NCBI GenBank assembly: GCA_023150945.1 | Contig: JAKLJX010000020.1 | Span: 1 to 64,000, forward strand | Length of the DNA: 64,000 nucleotides | Source: a bacterium | GTDB taxonomy: Bacteria > Zhuqueibacterota > Zhuqueibacteria > Zhuqueibacterales > Zhuqueibacteraceae | Direction of reading: 5' to 3' | Shown here: positions 52,394 to 61,738 of the stretch, one piece after another | How the letters are laid out: each line of letters opens with the position of its first letter | Position numbering within the stretch: the first letter of the stretch is position 1 | Position numbers and translations under genes: made by a program | Notes under the pieces: model-generated | What the model was told of the DNA's origin: nothing | The model's database searches: none | What the model saw: only the letters and a program-made list of their open reading frames with translations

Positions 52394-54212
52394 TTGCGCC
52401 CCTCCGTTTTTGAGGTTGCGGTCACGCGCTTGAGCACCACCTGCTGCGCATGCGCGGCCACTATGCGATCGTAGAAATCGCGCAGGGCTTTATACTCCTG
52501 CGGATGAAACCGGACTTTGCGAATCACGATCTGGCTGATCATCTGCAAGTGGCTGCCGTTCACTTCCATGGCCCGGAGGAACTTCGCCCCACCGCCGGCC
52601 AAGTCCACGGAAATGTTGCCGGGGAGATCCTGCACCGCATAGTCGCTCGGCAGCCGCAAGTTGATGGTATAGAGTTGGACGCGGCCATAGGCAAAATCCA
52701 CGGGAAAAGTGCGCTGCGGGTTTCTGAGAGGATTGGCTTCCGTACGGCCGAAAAACATGGGATTGAAGTAGAGGTTGTCACCGGCCACGTGGGTGTGTTC
52801 CGCGCTCGTAAACTGGGCTTGCGCGAGCAGTGGCGCCTCGCTTGAATCACGATTGCTGATGGCAAACGAATCCAATTGCGCTCCCGCCAGGCCGTTGAGC
52901 CAGCCGTCTTGAAGGAAATCTTCCTCCTTTTTGCCGTCGCGCAGACTGTGGCGGTCAAACAATGCGCTGTAGCCCCGGCCGCTGGCGGAAAAACTGCCGG
53001 TGAGGGTGCCATCGGCCGCCAACGCTGCGTCAACGAGTGTCTCGCGGAAATACGTTCCGGGATTGACGATGCTGACCCACTGCGGGTGCTTTGCCTTCAC
53101 CAGCCAGCCGACTTGATTGAGTGCCGCCACCGGCAGCACGTCGAACGGGCGAAGCGGGTCGGTGGCATCGAGCAGATACTCTTTGGTGCCGATCCTGACA
53201 TGGGTGAGAACGTGATCGAACTGCGAGAGGAGGGAATAGACATCGATGACGCGACCGTTGTCGCGCGTGCTGATGAGCACGGGATGCGCCTCCAGACCGG
53301 CGGCGCGCAACATGCCGGTAAGCATGAGCGCGATTTCCGGTCCGCCGCCGCGCCGGGCGGGCGAATGCTGGCGAGTTGGAATCGCATTTGGGCGCAGTAG
53401 TCCTCGACGGTGGTCATAAACGGCTCTTCGCGCAGCGCCGGCAGGTCTTTCATCACCCAGCGATGGTACATCGCTTTGAGGCGAGTGCTGCCACTGGTGG
53501 TAAAGGGCCGCTCGCCGGATTCATGCACATCGAACTTAGAGATCTCCTGGTGCACCAGAACGTAGTTGAACACACTGGGAATTTCGACGCGCAGCTCGCT
53601 CCAACGGGTCGGCTCGCTGTCTTGAAAAGACCAATTGGGCAAATAGACGGCGTATTTTGAATGCACGCGATAGCGATATTCCACCACGGCGCCGGGCACC
53701 AACGCCGGCAACGCAAAGCGGATTCGCCGGTGCTCATCGTCCACTTTCTCCTCGAAAATGGATTTCTTGTCAAGTTTCTCGCGCCGCACGGTGCCGTCGG
53801 CTGCGAGAATGAAGGTGAAGCCTTCGAGATCATTAATACGCTGGCTGCGGTCCTTGGCTCTGTAAGTCAAGAATACTTCGCCCCACTTGAAGCCAGCCGG
53901 CGAGAGTATCTTGATGCGGCGATGGCGCCAAAAATTCAGTTCATACTCGGTATCGAATGACACTTCGCCGAAATCACAGAGGATGACGGCGCTGGCGTTG
54001 GAATCGGCGGGAAACGATTTCATTTCCAAATCAGCGCGCGGTACTTCGCCCCATTTCATGGGTTTGTCCTGGGCCGGCAGCGGCATTTCGCCAAAAGCAA
54101 GAAACAGCAGCGCCACGCTCAAGGCGCACATGCGGGTCGCATTGTGATTGAACCGCCTGCTGCAACCGATCGCACCCCGCGATCGCGCTCGAAGAAAATG
54201 GTGTGATGGCAT
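52390..54212 (-). pseudogene. DUF3857/transglutaminase paralogue with internal deletion and frameshift
   Basis: The N-terminal part, from ATG 54212 (signal-like MCALSVALLFLAFGEMPLPA), reads in one frame to about 53350: DUF3857 through DYCAQMRFQLASIRPPG. From there another frame carries on with GGGPEIALMLTGMLRAAGLE and the C-terminal domain to 52390. The stretch that should hold the middle of the transglutaminase domain is missing between the two. The cysteine position of the GxC motif reads GGGPE. A deletion that also shifted the frame explains it; an assembly error is the alternative. Confidence 0.75.
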
Positions 54213-54268
54213 GACTTTCTCCCATTTGGTCCCAACTATCATCCGGTGCCCGGTCACCTTGAATTCTT

Positions 54269-54345
54269 GTAGTCCCGACCCTTTGTGGGTCGCTGGCGAA
54301 GCCAATGCTTGGAGCGACGCCCCACGCGGGGGCAGGGCGACGAAA
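54269..54345. repeat. Dispersed GTAGTCC palindromic repeat, copy F
   Basis: GTAGTCCCGACCCTTTGTGG pairs imperfectly with CCCCACGCGGGGGCAGGGCG at 54320-54339 across a 30-base centre, the same layout as copy A. The next 300 bases, to 54659, hold nothing I recognise. Confidence 0.65.
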
Positions 54346-54659
54346 TCTCGGTAACAGAGCAATAGTCTGCTGCGAGCATGATGGCGTGCCGGCAGGAAAA
54401 GCGGCGCAGCAAATAGCCAATGCGTAAGGCAGGTGCGCGCTCGCCATCAATTATGCGATCACCCCTGTGAAGCGCCAGATATTACTGACAATCGACCGGA
54501 AATGCGAAACGCCATGGCAGCCTCCCTGTTTCGGAATTCTCCTTCGGCGGAATTCGGCGGCTCAGCCAATCGCCCCGCACGGCTATCGGCACAACGACCG
54601 GTTTCACATGCAAGCAGCTCGGCGCCGCCGCGGCCAACTCTTGCCGCCCTCGGCTGGAA

Positions 54660-55610
54660 TCAGCCCAGGTGTGCGTTCGTCTGTTTGTAGACATCGGTGC
54701 TGAGGTACTTCAAGCCCGAATCCACCAGCAAGGTGACGACTCTGGCCTGCGGCCCCAACCGTTGCGCCACCTGAAGTGCGGCGAGGACATTCGCTCCCGA
54801 AGAGGTTCCCGCAAAGAGCCCCTCCTCGCGCGCCAAGCGCCTGGTCATGGCCTTGGCTTCCTCCGTGCTCACCGCGATGATATCATCCACCAGACTGGCT
54901 TCCCAAAGCGGCGGGACATAACCAATCCCGACGCCTTCGATTTTGTGCGGCCCTGCTTGTCTCCCCGACAAGACCGCGGATTCCGCCGGCTCGACGGCGA
55001 CAATCTTGATTTGGGGATGGTAACGCTTCAGCACGGTGGCCACTCCGCGCAACGAGGCGGCCGTACCAACCGAATGAACAAAGGCATCGATGCGACCATC
55101 GGTCTGGCTCCAGATTTCCTCTGCCAGAGAAGCGTATCCGGCAATGCTATCGTGATTGTTGAGTTGGTCAGTCCAAAAGGTATGAGGCTTTTGACTGAAT
55201 GCCCGCGCTGCCGCGATCATGTCCAAGATCAGCTTCTTCGTGGTGCGGCCACCTTCACTCGCGATCAGTGTGAGCTCCGCGCCCAGCGCAGTCATCTGAG
55301 TCAATTTGTCTTGACTGAAGGCATCGGAGGTGATGAGGTGCAGCCGATACCCTTTTGCGACACCAACCAAGGCGAGTGAAATGCCCGTGCTGCCGCCGGT
55401 GTATTCGACAATGGTGTCTCCCGGCCGCAAGCGGCCGTCCTGCTCGGCCCGCACAATCATCGCCTGGGCCGCGCGGTCTTTCATGCTGCCGGTGGGATTC
55501 TCCCATTCCAATTTCACGCAGATTTCCGCGCCGCCGTGCGGCACCACGTGGCGCAGGGGCACCAACGCCGTATTCCCGATGGCCTGCAGAATGTCGGCAA
55601 GAATATTCAT
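54660..55610 (-). CDS. Cysteine-synthase-family PLP enzyme
   Basis: 316 residues, fold-type II. The PLP lysine is in NPTGSMKDRAAQ near 39-50, the phosphate-binding glycine loop is near 177-185 (SVGTAAS), the substrate loop is EYTGGSTGIS, and the SSGAN end motif is near 275. It resembles O-acetylserine or O-phosphoserine sulfhydrylases and related cystathionine-beta-synthase catalytic domains without CBS modules. It is monocistronic. Exact substrate (cysteine synthesis or another beta-replacement) is not visible. Confidence 0.85.
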   Translation of the reverse strand: MNILADILQAIGNTALVPLRHVVPHGGAEICVKLEWENPTGSMKDRAAQAMIVRAEQDGRLRPGDTIVEYTGGSTGISLALVGVAKGYRLHLITSDAFSQDKLTQMTALGAELTLIASEGGRTTKKLILDMIAAARAFSQKPHTFWTDQLNNHDSIAGYASLAEEIWSQTDGRIDAFVHSVGTAASLRGVATVLKRYHPQIKIVAVEPAESAVLSGRQAGPHKIEGVGIGYVPPLWEASLVDDIIAVSTEEAKAMTRRLAREEGLFAGTSSGANVLAALQVAQRLGPQARVVTLLVDSGLKYLSTDVYKQTNAHLG

Positions 55611-56400
55611 GCGATTGTCCTCCCGCTACGTTCGGGCAATTGTCTTTTTGTGGGAAAACTCTTCTTGGGTGGAAAGAGGCGGCCGGTGGCCGCGTGGGGC
55701 CGCAATCATGCTGGTCATCATATCACCCCTTGATCTGAGCCCTCCTCGCAAGGCGCGGAGCTGGAGCTGCCCGCTTGCGAAGAGCTGCCGGACGAAAGGC
55801 CGGCACCGTCTGCGTTCTGTCACGCGGTACAATATAGCCCGGGCGGCGCTGCGATGCAAGAAGCGGGAACCTGAATTTTGCATCAGATCCCGACCAACGC
55901 CCGCCAAGGGGCAGCATTCAATTGAAAATTTCGTCGGGGATTGAATCTCTGGCTTCACCTCGTGGCCGAACGCGGCCCGGCTTGGCCATGCGTGCACTCG
56001 CACTTGTTGCACGCCGCGCGAGCAGAATTGCGGCAAACAAGGACCGCGCGCGGCAATCACCTCCCAATGAGTTCTTGACATTTTCAGCATATTGCGCTAC
56101 CATCATCCCAACTTTTGGCTGTCGCTCTCAGCCTGATCGTGAACAGATGCTGCTCATCCGGGTGTCGCCGTCCACACGGAGGCGCGATGCTGCGCGAACA
56201 ATCCCATCCCCCGCCGAAAACAAATGCCCAAGCCATGCGGATATGGCTTGGGCATCGCTTTATGTCAAGCTGCCATCTTTGACCCGCTGAGCAAGCCCTG
56301 AGCATGCGCGCGCAGCCGCCTCCCGGTCTCTGCACTCCATCCGCCCAACGGCTTCAGCAGCCAGTGCCACGCACAAACAAATTTGAAGGAGGGAGTACCG
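55611..56400. other. Long intergenic region, no gene supported
   Basis: About 790 bases between the divergent cysteine-synthase-like gene and the symporter. Short open frames exist on both strands but lack ribosome sites or recognisable sequence. It contains the perfect hairpin at 56225-56254 and AAGGAGGG (56386-56393), the symporter ribosome site. Confidence 0.5.
56225..56254. terminator. Perfect 12-bp hairpin
   Basis: TGCCCAAGCCAT and ATGGCTTGGGCA enclose six bases. On the minus strand it is followed by TTTGTTTTC, a weak terminator tail, but no minus-strand gene ends here. It could also act in the 5' leader of the symporter mRNA. Confidence 0.45.
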
Positions 56401-58062
56401 ATGCAATCGATCCAACTGGCATTACCAGACTGGCTCATCATTGCGACGTATTTTCTCTTCGTCCTCGGCATCGGCGCCTATTTGAAGCGCTTCACCAAGG
56501 ACGAGAGCGATTTCTTCCTGGCCGGGAGAAGAAACACCGCCTGGGTTTCCGGGCTGGCCTTTCTTTCCGCCAACCTGGGCGCGCTCGAACTGCTGGGCAT
56601 GACGGGCAACACCTTGAAGTACGGCATGTATGTCGCCCATTTCTACTGGGTGGGCGCCATTCCCGCGATGGTATTTCTCGGCGTGTACATGATGCCCTTC
56701 TACTACAGCAGCAAAATCAAATCCGTTCCCGGCTACTTAAAACTCCGCTTCGATGAAAAGACGCGCGTGCTCAACGCCATTGCCTTCGGCGTGATGACCT
56801 TGCTGGTGTCGGGAATCAATCTGTACGCCATGGCGCTGGTGCTGCGCACATTTCTCGGCTGGAATTGGGATGTAAGCATGTGGGTTTCGGCTGCCACGGT
56901 TGCGGCCTACATCACGATGAGCGGATTGCTCTCGGCGATGTTCACAGAAATCATTCAATTCTTTCTGATCTGGTTTGGCTTGTTCCTCGTCGCGGTTTTG
57001 GGCATTCTCGAAGTGGGCGGCGTGCAGGAAGTGTTTGCGCGCGTGCCCACCGCCTATTCGGCGCTGTGGTCCACTTCGGGCAATGCCGCAGACAACGGCA
57101 TGCTGGTCACCTGGGGCGGCGTTGTTCTGGGACTGGGTTTTGTCTTGTCGTTTGGCTATTGGACCACGGACTTTCTGGTGGTGCAACGCGCGATGGTGGC
57201 CAAGAATCTGCGCGCCGCGCGGCAAACGCCGATCCTGGCCTCCTTCTTCAAAATGGCCGTTCCCTTTCTGGTCATCGTGCCGGGTTTGATTGCCTACATC
57301 CTCTCGCATGATCCCGACAGCGGCTTTGCACTGCTGCAGGACGGCGGGGCGGTCAACTATGATTCCGCCCTGCCGCTGCTGGTCGCGCGCTATTATCCCA
57401 TTGGGCTGGTGGGCCTCGGCATCACCGCGCTGCTCGCCGGTTTCATGGCGGGGCAAGCCGGCAATGTCAGTGCCTTCAACACGGTGTGGACCTACGACAT
57501 CTATCAAGCCCTCTTCAAGAAGGACGCCTCGAGCGAACACCTCATGTGGATGGGGCGCGCCGCCACCATCGCCGGCATTCTCATCAGCGTGGTCACGGCA
57601 TATTGGGCAAAGAGTTTCCCCAGCATCATGGACTACATGCAGGCGATCTTCTCCTGGGTGAATGCGCCATTGTTCGCGACCATGCTGCTGGGAATGTTCG
57701 TGCGCTGGATTACGCCCAGCGGCGCATTCTGGGGCTTGCTGGCCGGCATGGGATCTTCGGTTGCGCTGTTTCTGGCGGTGAAATTCGATTGGATCGGCAA
57801 AAGCTTGATCACCCTGTCGAGCGTCGCGAGCGATATGGCCGCGAATTTCTGGCGGGCATGGTGGGCATGGCTCATTTGCTTTGCCGTGACCATCGGCATC
57901 AGCCTCCTGACCAAGCGCAAGCCCGATGAAGAGCTGGTGGGCCTGGTGAAGGGTTTGACCAAGGAAGCTGCGGCGGCACACGTCCCGTTCTTCAAAACCC
58001 CGGAATTCTACGCACTGCTCTCGATGCTGGCGGTGATCGCCTTGAACATCTACTTCTGGTAG
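56401..58062 (+). CDS. Sodium:solute (SGLT-type) symporter
   Basis: 553 residues from ATG 56401, fixed by AAGGAGGG seven bases upstream (TTG 56383 lies in the ribosome site). It has about 14 transmembrane helices. The SSF pattern is clear: FFLAGRRNTAWVSGLAFLSA near TM2 start, GYLKLRF, MSGLLSAMFTEIIQFFLIW, and AGFMAGQAGNVSAFNTVWTYDIYQ near 350-375. It takes up a sugar or similar solute with Na+. A small membrane protein and galactokinase follow directly, so galactose is a good guess. Confidence 0.9.
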   Translation: MQSIQLALPDWLIIATYFLFVLGIGAYLKRFTKDESDFFLAGRRNTAWVSGLAFLSANLGALELLGMTGNTLKYGMYVAHFYWVGAIPAMVFLGVYMMPFYYSSKIKSVPGYLKLRFDEKTRVLNAIAFGVMTLLVSGINLYAMALVLRTFLGWNWDVSMWVSAATVAAYITMSGLLSAMFTEIIQFFLIWFGLFLVAVLGILEVGGVQEVFARVPTAYSALWSTSGNAADNGMLVTWGGVVLGLGFVLSFGYWTTDFLVVQRAMVAKNLRAARQTPILASFFKMAVPFLVIVPGLIAYILSHDPDSGFALLQDGGAVNYDSALPLLVARYYPIGLVGLGITALLAGFMAGQAGNVSAFNTVWTYDIYQALFKKDASSEHLMWMGRAATIAGILISVVTAYWAKSFPSIMDYMQAIFSWVNAPLFATMLLGMFVRWITPSGAFWGLLAGMGSSVALFLAVKFDWIGKSLITLSSVASDMAANFWRAWWAWLICFAVTIGISLLTKRKPDEELVGLVKGLTKEAAAAHVPFFKTPEFYALLSMLAVIALNIYFW

Positions 58063-58073
58063 GGAGAAAAAGC

Positions 58074-58295
58074 ATGAGCGACAAAACCGTTCACATGAAA
58101 CCAATTTGGTATTTCGTCGGATTGATGCTGCTCAGCATGGGAAGCATCATTCTGTTGACCGGTGTGTACCTTTACTTTTCCGGGATTGACTACCGGACGG
58201 TGTTCGCCGAACTGCATCCCAATCTCTGGTGGGGCACAGTCATGATTGTGGCCGGCGCCCTGTTCTTCTTCCTCAACCGGAATGCAAGCGAATGA
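58074..58295 (+). CDS. Small two-helix membrane protein
   Basis: 73 residues with two transmembrane segments at about 11-34 (IWYFVGLMLLSMGSIILLTG) and 48-66 (WWGTVMIVAGALFFFLN). GGGAGA lies upstream of the ATG, 11 bases after the symporter stop, so it is coupled to it. Small proteins of this type often follow SSF symporters and may be an accessory subunit; the family has no established function that I know of. Confidence 0.7.
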   Translation: MSDKTVHMKPIWYFVGLMLLSMGSIILLTGVYLYFSGIDYRTVFAELHPNLWWGTVMIVAGALFFFLNRNASE

Positions 58296-58299
58296 TACG

Positions 58300-59508
58300 A
58301 TGGCAAGACGCAATTTGCATGGCACGAGCATGAACCTCCCCACGCAGAATCGGCTGCGAATCCTCGCCGAGACTTTCGCGGCCCGCTTCGGAGACCGGCA
58401 GGACAAGATCATGGTGCGCTCCCCGGGAAGAATCAATCTCATCGGCGAGCACACGGACTACAACGAAGGCTTTGTCCTGCCGGCCGCGATTGACCGGGCC
58501 ATCTGGTTCCTCGCGGCGCCGCGCGCAGACGAGCAGTTTCATTTCGTCGCAGCGGATCTGCACGATGACTTCGTCTGCGCGCGCACAACCCTCCGGAAAT
58601 CTGCCCAAGCCTGGCCGAATTATCTGATGGGTGTACTCGAGCAAATAGGGAAAGCCGGCCGCGAGCTGCCGGGATGCGAGGTGGTGTTCGGCGGAGATGT
58701 GCCGATCGGCGCAGGCCTTTCCTCCTCTGCGGCCATCGCAGCCGGCTTTGCCTTCGCACTGAATACGCTGTTCGAGCTGGGATTCGACCGGCAGCAACTG
58801 GTTCGCCTTGCGCAGAAAGCCGAAAACGAATTCGTCGGCGTGCAGTGCGGCATTATGGATCAGTTCATCAACCTTTTTGGCCGCGAACAGAAGGTGTTGC
58901 GGCTGGATTGCCGCACGCTGGCCTACGAGTACTTTCCCTGCGCGCACGACGATGTATGCTTTGTGCTGTGCGATACCGGCGTAAGCCGGCGTCTGTCCGC
59001 GTCCGAGTACAACGTGCGCCGCAGCCAATGTGAAAGCGGCGTGGCCGTGCTGCGCCGGCATCAACCGGCCGTCCAGAGCCTGCGCGACGTGAACCTGGAA
59101 ATGCTCGCGGCCTGCCGGCCAGAGCTGGAGCCGGTGATCTATCAACGCTGTGCTTATGTCGTTCGCGAAAACGCCCGGGTGCTGGCAGCATGCGAGGCCC
59201 TGTTGCGCAACAATCTGCAGGCCTTCGGCGCGCTGATGTTCGAATCACACGCCGGCTTGCGCGACGAGTACGAAGTGAGCTGCCGTGAGCTTGACACGCT
59301 GGTCGAGATTGCACGCGGCGTTCCGGGCGTGCTCGGCAGCCGCATGATGGGTGCCGGTTTCGGCGGTTGCACGCTCAATCTGGTGGAGAAGGACCGGCTC
59401 GCGCAATTTGAAGCAGCGGTGCACGCGGAATATCCGCGCAGCTCCGGACGCCCGGCTAGGACGCACGTCGTGCACCTCAGCGCCGGAACAGAATGCGTCG
59501 CACCGTAG
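58300..59508 (+). CDS. galK: Galactokinase
   Basis: 402 residues from ATG 58300; ATG 58330 is an alternative start ten residues in. GHMP kinase with the galactokinase signature RSPGRINLIGEHTDYNEGF near 38-56, the ATP loop VPIGAGLSSSAA near 134-145, and MMGAGFGGCT near 349-358. It phosphorylates alpha-D-galactose to galactose 1-phosphate (EC 2.7.1.6). Its place after a sugar symporter and near a GH2 beta-galactosidase forms a small galactose/galactoside utilisation group. Confidence 0.93.
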   Translation: MARRNLHGTSMNLPTQNRLRILAETFAARFGDRQDKIMVRSPGRINLIGEHTDYNEGFVLPAAIDRAIWFLAAPRADEQFHFVAADLHDDFVCARTTLRKSAQAWPNYLMGVLEQIGKAGRELPGCEVVFGGDVPIGAGLSSSAAIAAGFAFALNTLFELGFDRQQLVRLAQKAENEFVGVQCGIMDQFINLFGREQKVLRLDCRTLAYEYFPCAHDDVCFVLCDTGVSRRLSASEYNVRRSQCESGVAVLRRHQPAVQSLRDVNLEMLAACRPELEPVIYQRCAYVVRENARVLAACEALLRNNLQAFGALMFESHAGLRDEYEVSCRELDTLVEIARGVPGVLGSRMMGAGFGGCTLNLVEKDRLAQFEAAVHAEYPRSSGRPARTHVVHLSAGTECVAP

Positions 59509-59556
59509 GCCTTCACCCTGCGTGCGCTTGGACCGGCGATGGCCTCATGCCTGCCA

Positions 59557-61335
59557 TCACTTGAGCAGCGCCAGCTTGCGCACTTGCGTGAAGTTCCCCG
59601 CGTCGAGGCGATAGAAGTACACGCCGCTGGGCAGCGCCTTGCCCGCATCGTCCCTCCCGCTCCACAGCACCTCGTATCGTCCCAGCGGCTGCGAGGCTGC
59701 AACGAGGGTGCGCACTTTTTGACCCAACAGATTGAAGATTTCCAGCAGAACAAAAGCAGTTTGGGGAAGCTCGTAGCGAATCACCGTTTCCGTGCCGGCC
59801 CGCATGCGCGCTGGCAGCAGGGGATTGGGATAGTTTTGATGAAGCATGAACTGCGCCGGTCTCGCGCTGCCTGACCTGTCGTTCACGGAAACCGGCTGGC
59901 CATGAATGAACGCACGCAAGAGCGGGTACTCAATCACAGCGAATCCCAAGAGCACGCGTTTCACCGGGCCGACGCCCGGCGCGTACCATTCGATCCAGCT
60001 ATTATCGCAGCAGCCCCAATCAAAGAAAAAGCGGTAACACTCGGTGAAGGTGCCGGCCGGCACCGTGACGGTGTCGGTTTTGCTCTGCAGTTCAACCATC
60101 CATTTTTCTTCACCGAGTGCCAGGGTCCATTGCTCGCCGATCTCCGCGCTGAAATCCACCCAGGTGTGTTCGATGACACTCATCGGATCAAAGCGATAGG
60201 CAAGTCTGTTCTCTTCGGTGAGTCGCAGCGCAATGTCTTTGCGGTTCCAGAATTCATTGAAGCGATAAAAGAGGTAGCGCTTGCCCAGCGTGAAGGTGTC
60301 AGTGATGGTTTCGGTCATGGCCACGGGACCGTCAAACGTCCACGCATTTCCCTTCTGCAACGGGAAATAATTGCGCACCGCAAAGCGCCGGCAATCGCTC
60401 GTGTCAAATTCGCTGAGTGGAAAGATTTCATCTTCCGTGGGCGGGCAGGCGCCGTAGTAGTTGAACCGGGCATTGATCTTCTCAATTTGACCGGCGTCAT
60501 GCAAGCGCCGCTCCAGTTCAAAGCCTTCGTTCTCTGCGATGTCATTGCCGGTTCGCGGCGCGCCGCCAATGACCGGCTGCGCGAGTTGCGTGACGAGAAT
60601 GCCGCTGCGAAAATTCCGCACGATGGTATTTCGTTGAATCAGGGGGCGAGCGGTATCCATCACCGCGACACCGCCGCCAAAGTCGGCGCTGTTGCGCGTG
60701 ATGGTGTTCTCGTATAGACTCGGCGTCGAACTGCCCGCGACAAAAATGCCGCCGCCAAAGTTGACGATCGCATCGCACATGGAGATGACGCTATTGTCAT
60801 AGATGTGGTTGCTCTCGACCAACGGAGCGGAGCTGCCGAGGATCGCGATGCCGCCGCCCAGGGCGCCACAGGCAGCGGTCACGACATTCTCTCGCATCAC
60901 ATTTCGCCTGATGGTTGGCGAGGAGGAAAAGCAGTGAATCGCGCCGCCATAGATTTTGCCGTCAGCGGTGACAGTGCCGGAGCCGTGGCGCAACGTAAAA
61001 CCTTCCAGGCATGCCGTTGCATCTTCGCCCGCAGCGAACGTCACCACGCTTCCCTGTTGCTTGCCATCGATGATCGTGCTGCGCGGGCCTGCGACACTCT
61101 TCAATACAATATTCTTGCCGCGAAAGTTGATGTTCTCCGTGTAGATGCCCGGGCTGACCAAAATGGTATCCCCGGCAGCGGCAGAGTCGAGGGCGGCCTG
61201 AATCGTGGTGAAACCTTCGGGAACGTGAATCGCCTTGGGTTGCGCCCACCCGGGGACGCTCCAGAACGTGACGATCGCGGCGGCAGAAAAGGATAACACA
61301 GCGCTGAGGACAGCCAGTCGTTTCTTCATGGTCAT
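59557..61335 (-). CDS. Secreted right-handed beta-helix protein with C-terminal sorting (QNYPNP) domain
   Basis: 592 residues (a second ATG at 61329). Signal peptide to about GWAQP. NosD-like beta-helix coils span about 36-290, starting TIQAALDSAAAGDTILVSPG and rich in N-x-I-x-x-N repeats. A middle beta domain of unknown type lies at about 325-490, with a WGCCDNSW motif. The C-terminal 90 residues, beginning HQNYPNPL and ending SGVYFYRLDAGNFTQVRKLA, form the FlgD/T9SS-type sorting domain typical of Bacteroidetes, KSB1 and Calditrichota-like secreted proteins. The catalytic role, if any, is unknown. Confidence 0.85.
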   Translation of the reverse strand: MTMKKRLAVLSAVLSFSAAAIVTFWSVPGWAQPKAIHVPEGFTTIQAALDSAAAGDTILVSPGIYTENINFRGKNIVLKSVAGPRSTIIDGKQQGSVVTFAAGEDATACLEGFTLRHGSGTVTADGKIYGGAIHCFSSSPTIRRNVMRENVVTAACGALGGGIAILGSSAPLVESNHIYDNSVISMCDAIVNFGGGIFVAGSSTPSLYENTITRNSADFGGGVAVMDTARPLIQRNTIVRNFRSGILVTQLAQPVIGGAPRTGNDIAENEGFELERRLHDAGQIEKINARFNYYGACPPTEDEIFPLSEFDTSDCRRFAVRNYFPLQKGNAWTFDGPVAMTETITDTFTLGKRYLFYRFNEFWNRKDIALRLTEENRLAYRFDPMSVIEHTWVDFSAEIGEQWTLALGEEKWMVELQSKTDTVTVPAGTFTECYRFFFDWGCCDNSWIEWYAPGVGPVKRVLLGFAVIEYPLLRAFIHGQPVSVNDRSGSARPAQFMLHQNYPNPLLPARMRAGTETVIRYELPQTAFVLLEIFNLLGQKVRTLVAASQPLGRYEVLWSGRDDAGKALPSGVYFYRLDAGNFTQVRKLALLK

Positions 61336-61738
61336 TTGCCTCTAAATATCTTCGATGCCATGCGGCACAATCCCATCCCAGCGACTCAGGGGCTTGATTC
61401 GTTGTTGCGTCAAAAGCGCCAAGCAAGCCAGATCAAACTCCCCTCGCGCCAACCTGGCATTCATGGGAAACGTCACAAGCATTGATCTTGGAGTTGGCAG
61501 TGGAGTACACTCTTACTGCAAAGCGCTCACTTCAAATTCCTGCAAAGCACCAACAGATTGAACTACCTGAAACCGCATTTGGTTTGCTCAAGATCGTGCC
61601 TGAACATCGAACGCTCGGCCGGCACAAATCGCCGTGCGCGGCATTTCTCATGTGAACAAAAAAAGCCAGGCGGGCATTGACGATTTCACCGCGTGGCTTT
61701 TTGGATCGCATAAACTCAGTGTGCGAGTTTATCTCCCG
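61336..61738. other. Intergenic region between GH2 and beta-helix genes
   Basis: About 400 bases. Apart from the terminator at 61658-61702, I see no gene or repeat. The promoter of the leftward beta-helix gene should lie in the left half. Confidence 0.5.
61658..61702 (-). terminator. Rho-independent terminator after the GH2 gene
   Basis: Read on the minus strand, AAAAAGCCACGCGG and CCCGCCTGGCTTTTTTT form an imperfect stem ending in a run of seven T, about 40 bases past the GH2 stop. The A-rich left arm could also terminate rightward transcription. Confidence 0.75.

Noticed and set aside
56737-58104. 455-codon minus-strand frame opposite the symporter
   Set aside because: The plus strand encodes a clear 14-helix symporter; the antisense translation is hydrophilic and without motifs.
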